Position numbers and translations under genes: made by a program. A model generated the notes under the pieces. The model saw nothing but the letters and a program-made list of their open reading frames with translations. It searched no databases and was not told the DNA's origin. From DATJGR01 sp963787045 (GTDB lineage: Bacteria; Pseudomonadota; Gammaproteobacteria; Pseudomonadales; Azotimanducaceae), in contig CAWBBR010000008.1 of NCBI GenBank assembly GCA_963787045.1, positions 186,001 to 250,000 on the forward strand: DNA of 64,000 nt, written 5' to 3'. Positions 17,612 to 26,985 of this stretch are shown in pieces; positions within the stretch are counted from its first letter, which is position 1, and each line of letters begins with the position of its first letter.

Positions 17612-18442
17612 ATGCCGGCGATCCGCGATGAACTGATCGAGCTGCGCGGCCTGCGTTTCTACTATCGCGACTGGGCATCGGCCAGGCCGAACGCGCCGAC
17701 GCTGTTGTTGCTGCACGGCTACACAGGTCACGCCCGATCGTGGGACGCGTTCGCGCAAGCGATGTCGCCGCGCTATCGGGTGCTCGCGCTCGACCAGCGC
17801 GGACACGGGCAAACGCAGTGGGCGCCACCCACGGCGTACGACACCAGCGAAATGGTCGCCGACGTCGACGCCTTCGTGAAAGCACTCGAGCTCGACCACT
17901 TCGCGCTGCTCGGATTGTCGATGGGCGGTCTCGTCTCGATCGGCTATGCGGGCAAACGTCCTGCCGGGCTCGCGAAGCTGGTGATCGTCGACATCGCGCC
18001 CGAAATCGACGTTGAGGGCCTGAAGCGGATTCAGGCCGGCGTGGTGCGCAGCGACGTATTCGAATCGATCGACGAAGCGTATGCGCGAGCGCGCACCGAC
18101 AATCCGATTCCGCCCGACGATCAGCTGCGCCACCGCGTCGAGTACTCGATGATGCGGCGCGACGACGGCAAGTTCACATACCGCTACGACCGGGCGTTGC
18201 GCGATCCGGCAAATCCGCGCAAAGGCATTCCGCCGGACGAAGGCTGGCGGCTGGTCGGGAACATCGACGTGCCGACGCTGCTGGTGCGCGGCGAGGTCAG
18301 CGACATCCTGTCGAAACCGGTGGCGGACCGAATGGCGAAAGCGATCCCGAACTGCCGGCTGGTCGAAGTAGCGGGATCGGGACACCCGGTGCCGCTCGAC
18401 AAGCCCGATGCGTTTCTGGATGCGGTCGCAACCTTCCTTTAG
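17612..18442 (+). CDS. Alpha/beta hydrolase (thiolase operon)
   Basis: 276 residues starting at ATG 17612, 4 bases after the thiolase stop. The oxyanion strand is LLLLHGYTGHARSWD, the nucleophile elbow GLSMGG holds Ser103, the acid is likely Asp231 in VRGEVSDILS and the base is His258 in GSGHPVPLDKP. The cap is short. The family includes esterases, thioesterases and haloperoxidase-like hydrolases. Coupling to the thiolase suggests an acyl ester or CoA thioester substrate, but that is inference. Confidence 0.88.
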   Translation: MPAIRDELIELRGLRFYYRDWASARPNAPTLLLLHGYTGHARSWDAFAQAMSPRYRVLALDQRGHGQTQWAPPTAYDTSEMVADVDAFVKALELDHFALLGLSMGGLVSIGYAGKRPAGLAKLVIVDIAPEIDVEGLKRIQAGVVRSDVFESIDEAYARARTDNPIPPDDQLRHRVEYSMMRRDDGKFTYRYDRALRDPANPRKGIPPDEGWRLVGNIDVPTLLVRGEVSDILSKPVADRMAKAIPNCRLVEVAGSGHPVPLDKPDAFLDAVATFL

Positions 18443-18494
18443 CCGCTTTGTTCGCCAACGGAGGCGTTGAGGCGACACGATCGCGCATCTTTCT

Positions 18495-19722
18495 TCACGA
18501 TGCAGATGCGGGTTCGCGCAGCACACCGTCACGCACCAGCGCGTCGATGCGCGCTTCCGCATAGCCGAGGCCGCGCAGTATTTCCCTGCCGTGTTCGCCT
18601 AGTTCCGGTGCGCGACCGGCCGGACGCTTTGGCGCGCCGTCGAGATGCAGCGGACTGTCGATCGTGCGCAGCCCTGGAGTGCCTTCGACCGCGCGGAACA
18701 CGCCATTGGCATTCAGCTGCGGATCGTCGGGCAGTTCGTCGATGCGCGCGATGACGCCGAACGTCACCGTGTGACGGTCGAGCTCGGCGCGCCAGTGCGC
18801 GAGCGGCTTGCTTGCGAATACCGAATCGAGGATCTTCACCAACGACGGCGCGTTGGCGCGACGTGACGGCAGATCCTTGAAACGCGGATCGGCACGCAGC
18901 TCGATGCGCCCGATCGCGCTGGTGAAACGCTCCCATTCCACCGCTTCCTGCACCATCGCGAGATACAAACCGCGACCGTCCGCGCACACGTACGGGCACA
19001 CGAGTGCATTCATCGAGTTCGTCCGCGGCGGCACGGCGTAGGTCGAGCCGCCGCACAGGCGCAGCCTGCAGCAGAATCGAGTTCGCCCACGCGCCGTTAG
19101 CGAGCAACGACGAACGGACGCGTCTGCCCTTCCCCGTCCGCTCGCGGTCGAACAGCGCCAGCGCAATTGCACCGAACAACGCAATCGAGCTCGGATGATC
19201 GCCCATCGCAGCGGTTGCGAGCGGAAAGTCGGCGCCGTGCGGACGAATGGCGTCCATCAACCCGGAGCGAGCCCACCACGCGGTGGCGTCGTAGCCGGGC
19301 TTCTCCGCTTCAGCGCCCTGATCGCCGTAGCCGGTTGCGTGCGCGTAGATCAGCCGCGGATTCGACGCCGACACGTCTTCGTAGCGCATGCCGAGTTTCT
19401 CGAGCACCGATGGATGCAGATTCGTAATGAAGACGTCGGCGCCGCGCACCAGATCGAGCGCGACGTCGTGCCCTTCCCTGCTGCGAACGTCGAGCGCGAT
19501 CGACTTCTTGCCGCGCGCCGTGAGAATCCAGCAGTAGTTGTCGGCGCACTCCGGCAACGGTCGCAGTTGCGGCAGATGACGATACGCATCGCCGATCTGC
19601 GGATGTTCGATGTGCACGACGTCCGCGCCGAAGTCGCCGAGGATGGTGCCGGCAGCCGGCCCGAAAACGAACGTCGCGAGTTCGACGACGCGAATGCCGT
19701 CGAGCAGATACGTGTCGGTCAT
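18495..19722 (-). pseudogene. CaiB/BaiF family CoA-transferase, frame break near 19065
   Basis: The start is ATG 19722 (MTDTYLLDGIRVVELATFVF), after GGGAGA. The N-terminal part carries GADVVHIEHPQIGDAYR, LDVRSREGHDVALDLVRGAD and GYDATAWWARSGLMD, which contains the Asp that forms the acyl anhydride in family III CoA-transferases. The C-terminal part (CGGSTYAVPPRTNSMNALVC to EILRGLGYAEARIDAL) is in the +1 frame and ends at TGA 18495. Removing one base around 19060-19070 gives about 408 residues, the usual size. It would move CoA between carboxylic acids, in keeping with the acyl-CoA enzymes nearby. Confidence 0.8.
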
Positions 19723-19814
19723 GCGGTGTCTCCCCTCTTTGCATAGCCGCAGAATGCATCGCCGCGGAATTCTTCGCGAGACACATGCGTTCGCAGCTTC
19801 TTCGATCGACGGGG

Positions 19815-19849
19815 TTGACACATCCGTAAGTGTTGACTTACCGTAAGTC
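19815..19849 (+). promoter_or_regulatory. Promoter and ArsR-type operator of the arsR-SRPBCC-GST operon
   Basis: A consensus TTGACA (19815-19820) precedes three half-sites: GTAAGT (19826-19831), the inverted ACTTAC (19836-19841) and GTAAGT again (19843-19848). The first two form a perfect 6-4-6 palindrome. The best -10 (TACCGT, 19839-19844) overlaps the operator and would place transcription start near 19851, next to the ATG at 19850, suggesting a leaderless, self-repressed transcript. No ribosome site precedes that ATG. Confidence 0.5.
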
Positions 19850-20194
19850 ATGGCTGACCGACACCTCGCATTCAAAGCACTGGCCGACGCGACTCGGCGC
19901 GAAGTCTTCGAACGACTCGCGGCCGGACCGAAAGCGGTCGGCGAACTCGCCGAAGAGTTGCCGGTTACGCGGCCCGCGGTGTCGCAACACCTCAAGGCGC
20001 TGAAAACGGCCGGATTGGTCACCGAGCGTCGCGAGGGAACGCGCCGCGTCTACCAGATCGATCCGGCCGGACTCGGTCAGATGCGTGCGTGGCTCGACCA
20101 GTTCTGGGATACCGCGCTCGATGCATTTCAAGCCGAAGTGATCCGCACCGCCAAACCCGAATCCAAGCACGAGCGAAGGAGCAAGAAGAAGTGA
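19850..20194 (+). CDS. ArsR/SmtB-family transcriptional regulator
   Basis: 114 residues with a winged helix: FKALADATRREVFERLAAGP, VGELAEELPVTRPAVSQHLK (recognition helix) and LVTERREGTRRVYQIDPAGL. No metal-binding CxC or His/Asp helix site is apparent, so it belongs with the non-metal-sensing ArsR proteins usually paired with SRPBCC proteins. Its stop overlaps the GTG of the SRPBCC gene (GTGA). The palindrome in front of the gene suggests autorepression. The C-terminal Lys-rich tail is unremarkable. Confidence 0.92.
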   Translation: MADRHLAFKALADATRREVFERLAAGPKAVGELAEELPVTRPAVSQHLKALKTAGLVTERREGTRRVYQIDPAGLGQMRAWLDQFWDTALDAFQAEVIRTAKPESKHERRSKKK

Positions 20195-20668
20195 GCCGCA
20201 CCATTCAACCCGCACCCGTCCGCAAAGTTCTCACCGTGCCCGCCACGCCGCAGCGCGCGTTCGAAGTGTTCACGGCCGGGTTCGACCGTTGGTGGCCGCG
20301 CTCGCACACCATCGGCAAATCGGCGCTCAAGGAAGCGATACTCGAACCCCGCGCCGGCGGACGCTGGTACGGCGTCGACGACGACGGCAGCGAAACGGAA
20401 TGGGGCGACGTGCTGGTGTGGGAACCGCCGGGCCGTCTGGTACTGGCGTGGCGAATCGGCGCGGACTGGCAATACCATGCGAATCTGCTGACCGAAGTCG
20501 AGGTCACATTCACTGCGCAGAGGCGGCGGTCAGACACGGGTGGACTTCGAACACCGGTTGCTGGAGAACATGGGCGATGCCGCCGCTGCGATGCGCGAAG
20601 CAATCGACGGTCCCGGCGGTTGGACGTCGATTCTTCAAAACTATGCCGACGTCGTGCGCGCCGGCTGA
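20191..20668 (+). pseudogene. SRPBCC (AHSA1-like) domain protein, frame break at about 20521
   Basis: From GTG 20191 the N-terminus VRKVLTVPATPQRAFEVFTA, FDRWWPRSHTIGKSALKEAI and the core WGDVLVWEPPGRLVLAWRIG are clear SRPBCC strands. After EVEVTFTA the frame runs into Arg-rich sequence, while the true end (TRVDFEHRLLENMGDAAAAM, then GGWTSILQNYADVVRAG) lies in the +1 frame and stops at TGA 20668. The break falls at GCG CAG AGG, which gives GGC GGC GGT in the restored frame. The whole protein would be about 158 residues. Members bind hydrophobic ligands or act as cyclase/detoxification partners; the ligand is unknown. Confidence 0.78.
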
Positions 20669-20709
20669 TTCATCGAACTCACGACAATCTCACGAAAAGG
20701 GAGAAGCAC

Positions 20710-21361
20710 ATGTCACCGATCATCGTTCACGGCGTACCTGGAAGTCCCTACGTTCGCATGCCGCTGCTCGCGTGCGAAGAGAAGGGCGCGCCTTATAAGC
20801 TCGCCGCAATGCCGTTCGGAACAACCAAGAGCGCCCGAGCACCTCGCGCGCCATCCGTTCGGCCGCATTCCGGTCATCGAACACGACGGATTCTGGCTGT
20901 ACGAATCCGACGCGATCATTCGGTATATCGATCAGGTGTTTCCCGGACCGTCGCTCACGCCGTCCGATCCGAAAGCGCAAGCGCGCATGAACCAGGTCAT
21001 GGGCATCGTCGACTGCTACCTCGCGCCACCGGTGCTCGGCATCGGCTTCAACCGCATCGTGGCGCCGATGTTCGGTCTCCCGGTAGACGAGGAAACGATC
21101 GCCAAAGGCGTAGAGCCGGCAACGGTCTGCGTTCGCGCCCTCGAGAAACTGTTGGGAAACCAGCCGTACATCGCGGGCAATTCGGTTTCGCTCGCGGATC
21201 TTATGTTGATCGCGCAGCTCGACATGTTCCCGGCCACGCCTGAAGGCGCCACGATCATGAAAGGGTCGTCGCTGCTCGGGTGGCTCGATCGGATGCGCGC
21301 ACGTCCGAGCGTGCAGGCGACCGACACCCAGAAGCTGATGGCCGCCGCGCGTCAGGCGTAA
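20710..21361 (+). pseudogene. Glutathione S-transferase family protein, frame break near 20830
   Basis: ATG 20710 begins a thioredoxin-like N-domain (MSPIIVHGVPGSPYVRMPLL, ACEEKGAPYKLAAMPFG). After codon AAG (20827) the frame is lost; the continuation PEHLARHPFGRIPVIEHDGF and LYESDAIIRYIDQVFPGP, with the Glu-Ser pair that binds the glutathione gamma-glutamyl group, is in the +1 frame and ends at TAA 21361. The helical C-domain (LEKLLGNQPYIAGNSVSLAD) is complete. Corrected length is about 216 residues, normal for GSTs. It completes the arsR-SRPBCC-GST operon and probably conjugates or isomerises an electrophile that the regulator responds to. Confidence 0.8.
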
Positions 21362-21364
21362 GAA

Positions 21365-22164
21365 CTACCGGTTTGCGAAGCGATCGGTCGCGGAGACGAT
21401 CGCTTCCGTCAGACGGGCGTCGCCTGCCGAGTGGCCGGCATCGCCGATCACCACCAGTTCGGAACGCGGCCAGCGCCGGTTGAGCTCCCACGCCGTAGCG
21501 AGCGGTGCCTGCAGGTCGTAGCGACCGTTGATCAGCACGCCGGGAATGTCCGCGAGCCGGTCGACGTTGCGCAACACCACCCCGTCGCCGAGCCACGCAT
21601 CGTGCCGGACGTAGTGCGTGACGATGCGCGCGAACGCGAGTGCAAAGCGCGGATCGCGGAATCGCGGCGCGAGACGCGGTTGCGGCGGCCAGTCCGGCGT
21701 CGCCGATTCCCACAGACACCAGGCATGCGCGGCGCCTTCGCGCACCGCGGCGTCCGGATCGTGCAGCAGACGCGAATACGCTTCGACGATGTCGCCGATT
21801 CGCTCGCGCGGCGGGATCGCATCGCGGCGTTGCTGCCACGCCTCCGGAAACAGCGGCGCCAGTCCATCGCGAAAACCCAGACGGCGAGTCGCGAAACGCT
21901 CGGCGTCGCGACGCAGCGCACGCCTCACGATCCCCCGACACAGCAGCGGGCACGCCGATGGACGAGATCGATCCGGGGACGTGTACTGCGTCCGCAGTTG
22001 CGCTGATCGAACAGCACGATGCGGTAGCGCGCCGGATCGAACAGACGGCGATGCCACGAACCGCATCCCGACCCCGGCCCGCCGTGCAGAACGAGAGCGG
22101 GTTTTCCCAATGGATCGCCGCACGTCTCCCAATAGATCTCGTGGCCGTCCCCCACAGCCAGCAT
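21365..22164 (-). pseudogene. pip: Broken proline iminopeptidase-like gene lacking the nucleophile region
   Basis: The N-terminal part (MLAVGDGHEIYWETCGDPLG, LVLHGGPGSGCGSWHRRLFD and FDQRNCGRST) matches proline iminopeptidases; homology extends a few codons upstream to about 22200, so the true start is unclear. The C-terminal part (GLAPLFPEAWQQRRDAIPPR, FALAFARIVTHYVRHDAWLG, GVLINGRYDLQAPLATAWEL, IGDAGHSAGD) is in another frame. Between them, near 21930, about 45-55 residues expected in the family, including the GGSWGS elbow with the nucleophilic Ser, are missing. A point frameshift alone cannot explain this: either about 150 bp were deleted or the assembly is wrong here. Confidence 0.75.
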
Positions 22165-22217
22165 GCCGCGCGAGAACGGCTCGATCTCGGGATAGCAGCT
22201 GCGCCACTGCGCGCTCG

Positions 22218-23768
22218 TTAGGCGACGTCGGCCTGGATCAGATACGGGCCGTCCGATTCGAGGCCGCGCTGCAGCGCCAGTACGAACGCATCGCAGGTTG
22301 CCGCTCTGGAGCCCGGCACGCCCAGGCTCGCGGCGAGCCCGACCCAGTCGATGTTCGGCCGGGAAAGATCGAACAGGCTTGCGGCGGTCTTACCGATGTC
22401 GTTGATGCCGAGCCGCCGGTACTCGACCTCCAGAATGTTGTAGGCGCGGTTCGAGAAGATCACCGTGACCACCTTGGTGCTCTCGCGCGCCTGCGTCCAA
22501 AGACATTGAATGGTGTACATCGCGCCGCCGTCGCCGAGCAGTGCGAGCACCTGCCGATCGGGACACGCCACCGCCGCACCGGTGGCCACCGGCCCACCCT
22601 GCCCGATCGCACCACCGGTGATGTTCAACCAGCTGTTGCGCACCGCGCGTTGCATGACCGGATACGCCGCGCCGCCACCGCCTGAATCGGTAGCGACGAT
22701 GCAGTTCTCGGGCACCATCGCCGCGAGAATCCGCGCGACGTTGCCGGTGTTGAGCGCGCCCTGCGGCAGACTGGGTCGCGCGGCCTCGTGGCCATTCGCG
22801 CTGTGCGGCGCGTCGAGCGCATCTGCCATGCCTTCCAGCGCGGCAACGATGTCGTCGTGACGGTGCGCGAGGCACGCCACTTCGCAGCCTGGCGGCACCA
22901 GGCTGCTCGGCAGGTTCCGGTAGGCGAAGAAACTGACCGGCGCTTCGGCGCCGGCGAGCATCAACAGCGGCACGTCCTTCAGCGTCTCGAGCACTTGCTC
23001 CGGGAAGTACGGCATGCGCGCCACTGGCGGCAACCCAGGACCCGATTCGACGCGCGCCGGAAACGTGCTGGAAAACAATCTGCATCCGGTGACCGCGGCG
23101 ATGCGACCGGCCGCGCGCACGCCGGCTTCGCTCAATCCGACGCCGTCGAGCAGCAGCACGCTCTGCGCGTTCAAGCGCCCCGCCATCGCGTCGATCACTT
23201 CTTCCGGTACGTGCGGCCGCGCGCCCGCGCTGATCGGACCTTGTGCGGAATAGCGACCTTCGCCCCACGCGCAATCGGCCGGAACGATCAGCGTCGCCAC
23301 GTTGCCGATCGGATTCGGGCTGGCCGCCATCGCGGCGCGCACCGCAGCCCGCCCTTTCTCGGCCAGAATCGTCGCCGACGTGGCGGTGCGGATCCACGCC
23401 GACACCGGTTTCGCCACGCCTTCGATGTCCGACGTGAGCGGCGCATCGTACGCAACGTGATGGATCGCGTGATCCCCAACTACGTTGATGAGGGGCGTGC
23501 TCGCGCGGCGCGCGTTGTGCAGATTTGCAACCGCGTTGCCGAGGCCGGCGCCGAGGTGCAGCAACGTCAACGCCGGCACGCCGCGCATCCGCCCGTAGCC
23601 ATCCGCCGCGCCGCTGCAGACGCCTTCGAACAGCGCGAGCACTGCGCGCATCTGCGGCACGGCATCGATCGCCTGCACCAGGTGCATCTCGGACGTACCG
23701 GGATTCGCGAAACAGCACGTCACTCCGGCATCGACGAACGATCTGATCAACGATTCCGCGCCGTTCAT
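22218..23768 (-). CDS. Acetolactate-synthase-like ThDP-dependent enzyme
   Basis: 516 residues from ATG 23768, after AGGAG, overlapping the HAD stop (ATGA). The catalytic Glu48 that activates ThDP is in AVLALFEGVCSGAADGYGRM. The cofactor motif starts at LLGDGGAMYTIQCLWTQARE and ends with VIFSNRAYNILEVEYRRLG. Three domains (PYR, central, PP) can be followed through GSG-type turns. The family label is acetolactate synthase large subunit, but it lacks a partner regulatory subunit and resembles benzoylformate-decarboxylase-like proteins, so its substrate is open. It belongs to an operon with an amine oxidase, GNAT and HAD protein. Confidence 0.9.
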   Translation of the reverse strand: MNGAESLIRSFVDAGVTCCFANPGTSEMHLVQAIDAVPQMRAVLALFEGVCSGAADGYGRMRGVPALTLLHLGAGLGNAVANLHNARRASTPLINVVGDHAIHHVAYDAPLTSDIEGVAKPVSAWIRTATSATILAEKGRAAVRAAMAASPNPIGNVATLIVPADCAWGEGRYSAQGPISAGARPHVPEEVIDAMAGRLNAQSVLLLDGVGLSEAGVRAAGRIAAVTGCRLFSSTFPARVESGPGLPPVARMPYFPEQVLETLKDVPLLMLAGAEAPVSFFAYRNLPSSLVPPGCEVACLAHRHDDIVAALEGMADALDAPHSANGHEAARPSLPQGALNTGNVARILAAMVPENCIVATDSGGGGAAYPVMQRAVRNSWLNITGGAIGQGGPVATGAAVACPDRQVLALLGDGGAMYTIQCLWTQARESTKVVTVIFSNRAYNILEVEYRRLGINDIGKTAASLFDLSRPNIDWVGLAASLGVPGSRAATCDAFVLALQRGLESDGPYLIQADVA

Positions 23769-24446
23769 GGCGATTCTCCTGGTGCGATGGACGGCATCGT
23801 AGCAGGGCCGGTGGCCAGTTCGTGCAGGTCGGCGGGCGATGCGAACGAATACCGCGGGCGCACCTGCGCGAGTTCGGCGGCGCTGCCGTAACCCCACAAC
23901 ACGCCGGCGGCGTGAAGACCGTTGCGATGCGCCGCCTCCACGTCGACGGCGCGGTCACCGACCATTACGCTGACTTCGCTCACCTGCCCGCTCGCAAGCA
24001 GCGCTTCGATCTGGCGCCATTTCGGGGTGCCGATCTCGCCGCCGCTGACGAACTCGAAGTGCCGCCGCAATCCGAACATCTCGAGGATCTGTTCGGCGAA
24101 ATCCTGCCGCTTCGACGTGCACACGCCGAGCGGAATACCCGCGCGCCGCAATGCGTCCACGGCTTCGGGAATGCCGGGGTACAGGACGTTCTCGGCGTAG
24201 CCGACGTCGCCGTAGCGCTCGCGGTATTTCGCAACCAGTGCGGCGAGGTCGGGCTTCGAAGCCACGCCGGTGAGGATGGCGAACGATTCGTCGAGCGGCG
24301 GACCGATGTACGGCGCGAGCGCATCGAGTTCGTGCGTCGGATAAGCCGAAGTGCGCGAGCGCGTGGTTGATCGAACGGCCGATGCCGACCAGCGGATCGC
24401 TGAGCGTGCCGTCGAGGTCGAACAGAATGAAATCGTGGCGGCTCAC
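23765..24446 (-). pseudogene. HAD-family phosphatase (Gph-like), frame break near 24343
   Basis: The GTG at 24446 overlaps the GNAT stop and starts with motif I (FILFDLDGTLSDPLVGIG). After NHALAHFG the sequence leaves the frame; the expected continuation YPTHELDALAPYIGPPLDES is restored by removing one T from GGCTTATCC (24342-24344). Motif II (PLGVCTSKRQDFAEQILEMF), the Lys motif (GGEIGTPKWRQIEALL) and motif IV (VMVGDRAVDVEAAHRNG) are in the second frame, and the TGA at 23765 overlaps the next ATG. The product would be about 226 residues, a phosphoglycolate-phosphatase-like enzyme with unknown substrate. Confidence 0.82.
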
Positions 24447-24895
24447 GACGCCGGATCGCCGAGCAGGAACGTGATCATCACGTGGTCGCTCGGCGTCTGC
24501 GCGCCGGCGATCGACGCGTATGTGCGCATCGCCGCCACGTTGTCGCGCTCGGTCAGCACCCACGCTTGTTCGCATCCAAGCGCGCGCCCGGCATCGAGCA
24601 GGCAATTGAGCACGGCCTTGCCGATGCCGCGCTGGCGATGCGTGGAGGCGACGCCGAGTTCGTTGACCCACAGCTCCACGGGCTTGTCCGGATGCACGTA
24701 GTGCACGCCGGACGCGAAACCGACCACTACACCGTCGTCGATCGCCACCGCGATGTGATGGCGCGGATCGCTCAGGAACTCGCGCGCGCCTCCCGCGTCG
24801 ATCGGATCGTCGAACACGTCTTCGCCGACGCGCTCCAGTACGCGCTCGTCGCCGGCACCGAGCAATCTGATTTCAAGTCGGTCGGACACCGCCAT
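24443..24895 (-). CDS. GNAT family N-acetyltransferase
   Basis: 150 residues. The acetyl-CoA pyrophosphate loop is visible as LGVASTHRQRGIGKAVLNCL (81-100), preceded by strand VELWVNE and followed by AWVLTERDNVAAMRTYASIA, the usual alpha4/beta5 region. The ATG at 24895 directly abuts AGGGG; the GTG six bases later has better spacing and may be the real start. The gene begins 4 bases after the amine oxidase stop and its TGA overlaps the HAD GTG. The acceptor may be an amine related to the oxidase substrate, which is inference from the operon only. Confidence 0.88.
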   Translation of the reverse strand: MAVSDRLEIRLLGAGDERVLERVGEDVFDDPIDAGGAREFLSDPRHHIAVAIDDGVVVGFASGVHYVHPDKPVELWVNELGVASTHRQRGIGKAVLNCLLDAGRALGCEQAWVLTERDNVAAMRTYASIAGAQTPSDHVMITFLLGDPAS

Positions 24896-24899
24896 CCCC

Positions 24900-26067
24900 T
24901 CATGTGAGTCGTTGGTTCTGAAATCGATCGAGTCCCAGGAATCCGATCGGCAACGCCGTGCGGCCCTCCATCGCGAGATCGGCAAGCGCTTCGCCGATGA
25001 CGGATGCGAACTTGAAGCCGTGGCCGCTGAATCCGCACGCGATCGTGACGCGATCGCTTTCCGGATATCGATCGACGATGAAATGGCCATCGGTCGTCGA
25101 CGTGTACATGCACGCTTTCGTTGCCACGACCGGGCCGGGATCGGAGACAAATATGGATTGCAACGCCGCGCGTATCGGCACGAACTCCGCGGCGTCGATC
25201 GGCGTGACCTTGCCGGGTTCGGTGGGCATGCCTCTTCGCGTGGTGCGCGATCTTGAGGCCGAGCTGCCCGCCCATGCTCGCCGGCAGCATCGGGAAACCG
25301 TAGAACAGGCCTTCATACCCGTCGATCTGTGCAGCCCAGCACGTGAACGCTTCCAGATCGAACGCATCGATGTCTTCCGGCCAGACCCAGAACAGCGCCT
25401 GTCGCGTCACTTCGAGCGGCGTCCGCACTCGCGGCAGCAGCGCGCTCGCCCAACTGCCAACGGTCACGATGAGGCGCGCGGCGTGGTAGGTACCGGCGCC
25501 GGTGACGACGTCTACGCCCGCCGTCGTCTCGCGCCATTCGAGCACCGCCTCCGCGGCCTGCACGCGCGCGCCGTGTCGCAACGCCGATTCGCAGTGCAGC
25601 CGGATCGACTTGCCGGCGAGCACGAAGCCGCCGTCCGGCTCGTGCAGCGCGTCGTAGCCGTGCGGTACCTGCAGCGGCCCCCAGCGCCGCGTCACCGCCT
25701 GGCCGGTCAATTCGTCGCACGCAAGCTCATAGCGCCGCGCAGACTCGCGCGTACCCGATATCAACTCGGAATCGGCGCGACCGATGTACACCGCGCCGGT
25801 ACGAAACAGCACGCGTTCGCCGCTGCGCGCCTCGAGGTCGTCCCAGTTCGAATACGCCCGCTGCAACAGCGGCACGTAGTCCGGGTGCTCGAAATACGCT
25901 TTGCGGATCAAACGCGTGTCGCCGCCGCTCGATCCCTGGTCGTGCGGGATGCCATAGCGTTCCAGGCCGAGCACCGCGGCACCGCGTCGCGCGAGTTGAT
26001 CGAGCGCGGCCGATCCCATCGCGCCGAGTCCGATGACGATCACGTCGTAGTGGCGCGTCTCCGACAT
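24900..26067 (-). pseudogene. Monomeric sarcosine oxidase-like FAD amine oxidase, frame break near 25232
   Basis: ATG 26067 starts MSETRHYDVIVIGLGAMGSA, with the FAD-binding GLGAMGS at 13-19. The second part, in the +1 frame, carries ATKACMYTSTTDGHFIVDRY, whose Cys aligns with the residue that covalently binds FAD in monomeric sarcosine oxidase, and ACGFSGHGFKFASVIGE. The break is at AAG AGG CAT (25231-25239); skipping one base gives AAG GGC ATG, and the product is then about 388 residues. It would oxidise a secondary or N-methyl amine to an aldehyde and H2O2. It is the first gene of the operon ending in the ThDP enzyme. Confidence 0.82.
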
Positions 26068-26156
26068 CGATGCGGTCCCGCCTGCCAACTTCAGCCGCGC
26101 ATTCGAACCCGGGCGTTAAACTGGGTCAATGGCGTTGAACCTTCGGGAGTATGACG

Positions 26157-26576
26157 ATGAGCGAAATCGAACCCACCGCGGTGCTTACCGGCAGTTGCCT
26201 CTGTGGCGCCGTTGCGTTCGCGGTCGACGGACCGATTGCCGGCGTCGGGCAATGTCACTGCTCGCTGTGCCGCAAGGTATCCGGTACCGCGAGCAACGCC
26301 GTGTTCATCGTCGGCAAGCGACGCTTCAGATGGACGCGCGGCGAGTCTCTGCAGCAACGCTTCGTATTGCGCAACGACTGGGGCACGACCCGCTGTACGA
26401 CGTGCGGCAGTCCGCTGCCGGAGAGTCACGACGGGAAGCGCGTCTGGGTTCCGGCCGGATTGATGGACGTACCGCTACGCACCACGGTGCAGATGCACAT
26501 CCACGTCGCGTCGAAAGCGGACTGGGAAACCATTCATGGCGACGCGGCGCGTCACGACGCCTTCCCCACCGGCTGA
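26157..26576 (+). CDS. GFA family (glutathione-dependent formaldehyde-activating-like) zinc protein
   Basis: 139 residues; of two in-frame ATGs, that at 26157 has GGGAG at the better distance. All seven zinc cysteines of the Mss4-like fold are present: Cys14/Cys16 (SCLCG), Cys33/35/38 (CHCSLC) and Cys80/Cys83 (CTTC). Gfa was named for S-hydroxymethylglutathione synthase, but many relatives have no proven activity. It is divergent from the amine oxidase, whose reaction can release formaldehyde, so a link to formaldehyde handling is tempting but unproven. Its 3' end overlaps the convergent membrane protein gene by 25 bases. Confidence 0.9.
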   Translation: MSEIEPTAVLTGSCLCGAVAFAVDGPIAGVGQCHCSLCRKVSGTASNAVFIVGKRRFRWTRGESLQQRFVLRNDWGTTRCTTCGSPLPESHDGKRVWVPAGLMDVPLRTTVQMHIHVASKADWETIHGDAARHDAFPTG

Positions 26577-26936
26577 CGCCACAGCCGACCCGCCAGCACG
26601 CACACGGGGACGATCAGAACGAGAAACGTCGCGTGATACCACAGCGGCATCAGATGCCACACGGTGCTCTGAACGCCGATGCCGGTAAGCAACAACAGAA
26701 CCGCGGTAACCAACACCGCCACGCTGGCGCGCTCCTTCGCGATTGCGGCAGCGCTCAGTCCCGCCGCGACGGAACACGCGATGCTGAACGATGACGCCCA
26801 GGAGCGGCCCTAGCGCAGAACGCTCGCCGTTCGCCACTTCGGCGGAAATCGATCCGAACAAGATCGCGTTGCCGCCGAGCCACACCACCGTCCACACCGC
26901 GTAACCGACGATCACCGCGAACACCGTGCGCGCCAC
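26552..26936 (-). pseudogene. Small membrane protein, frame break near 26788
   Basis: GTG 26936 begins MARTVFAVIVGYAVWTVVWL, a first membrane helix, continuing to LGPLLGVIV. The remaining helices (SIACSVAAGLSAAAIAKERA, then VTAVLLLLTGIGVQSTVWHL and ATFLVLIVPVCVLAGRLWRQ) are read in the +1 frame and end at TGA 26552. One extra base near 26781-26792 explains the split; the joined protein is about 127 residues with four hydrophobic segments. I do not recognise a family with certainty. It is the last gene of the MFS-ThDP series. Confidence 0.65.
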
Positions 26937-26985
26937 TATCGGATCTCCAGTATCGGTATGAGGATCGACGTCATGGCGTGCCGGC

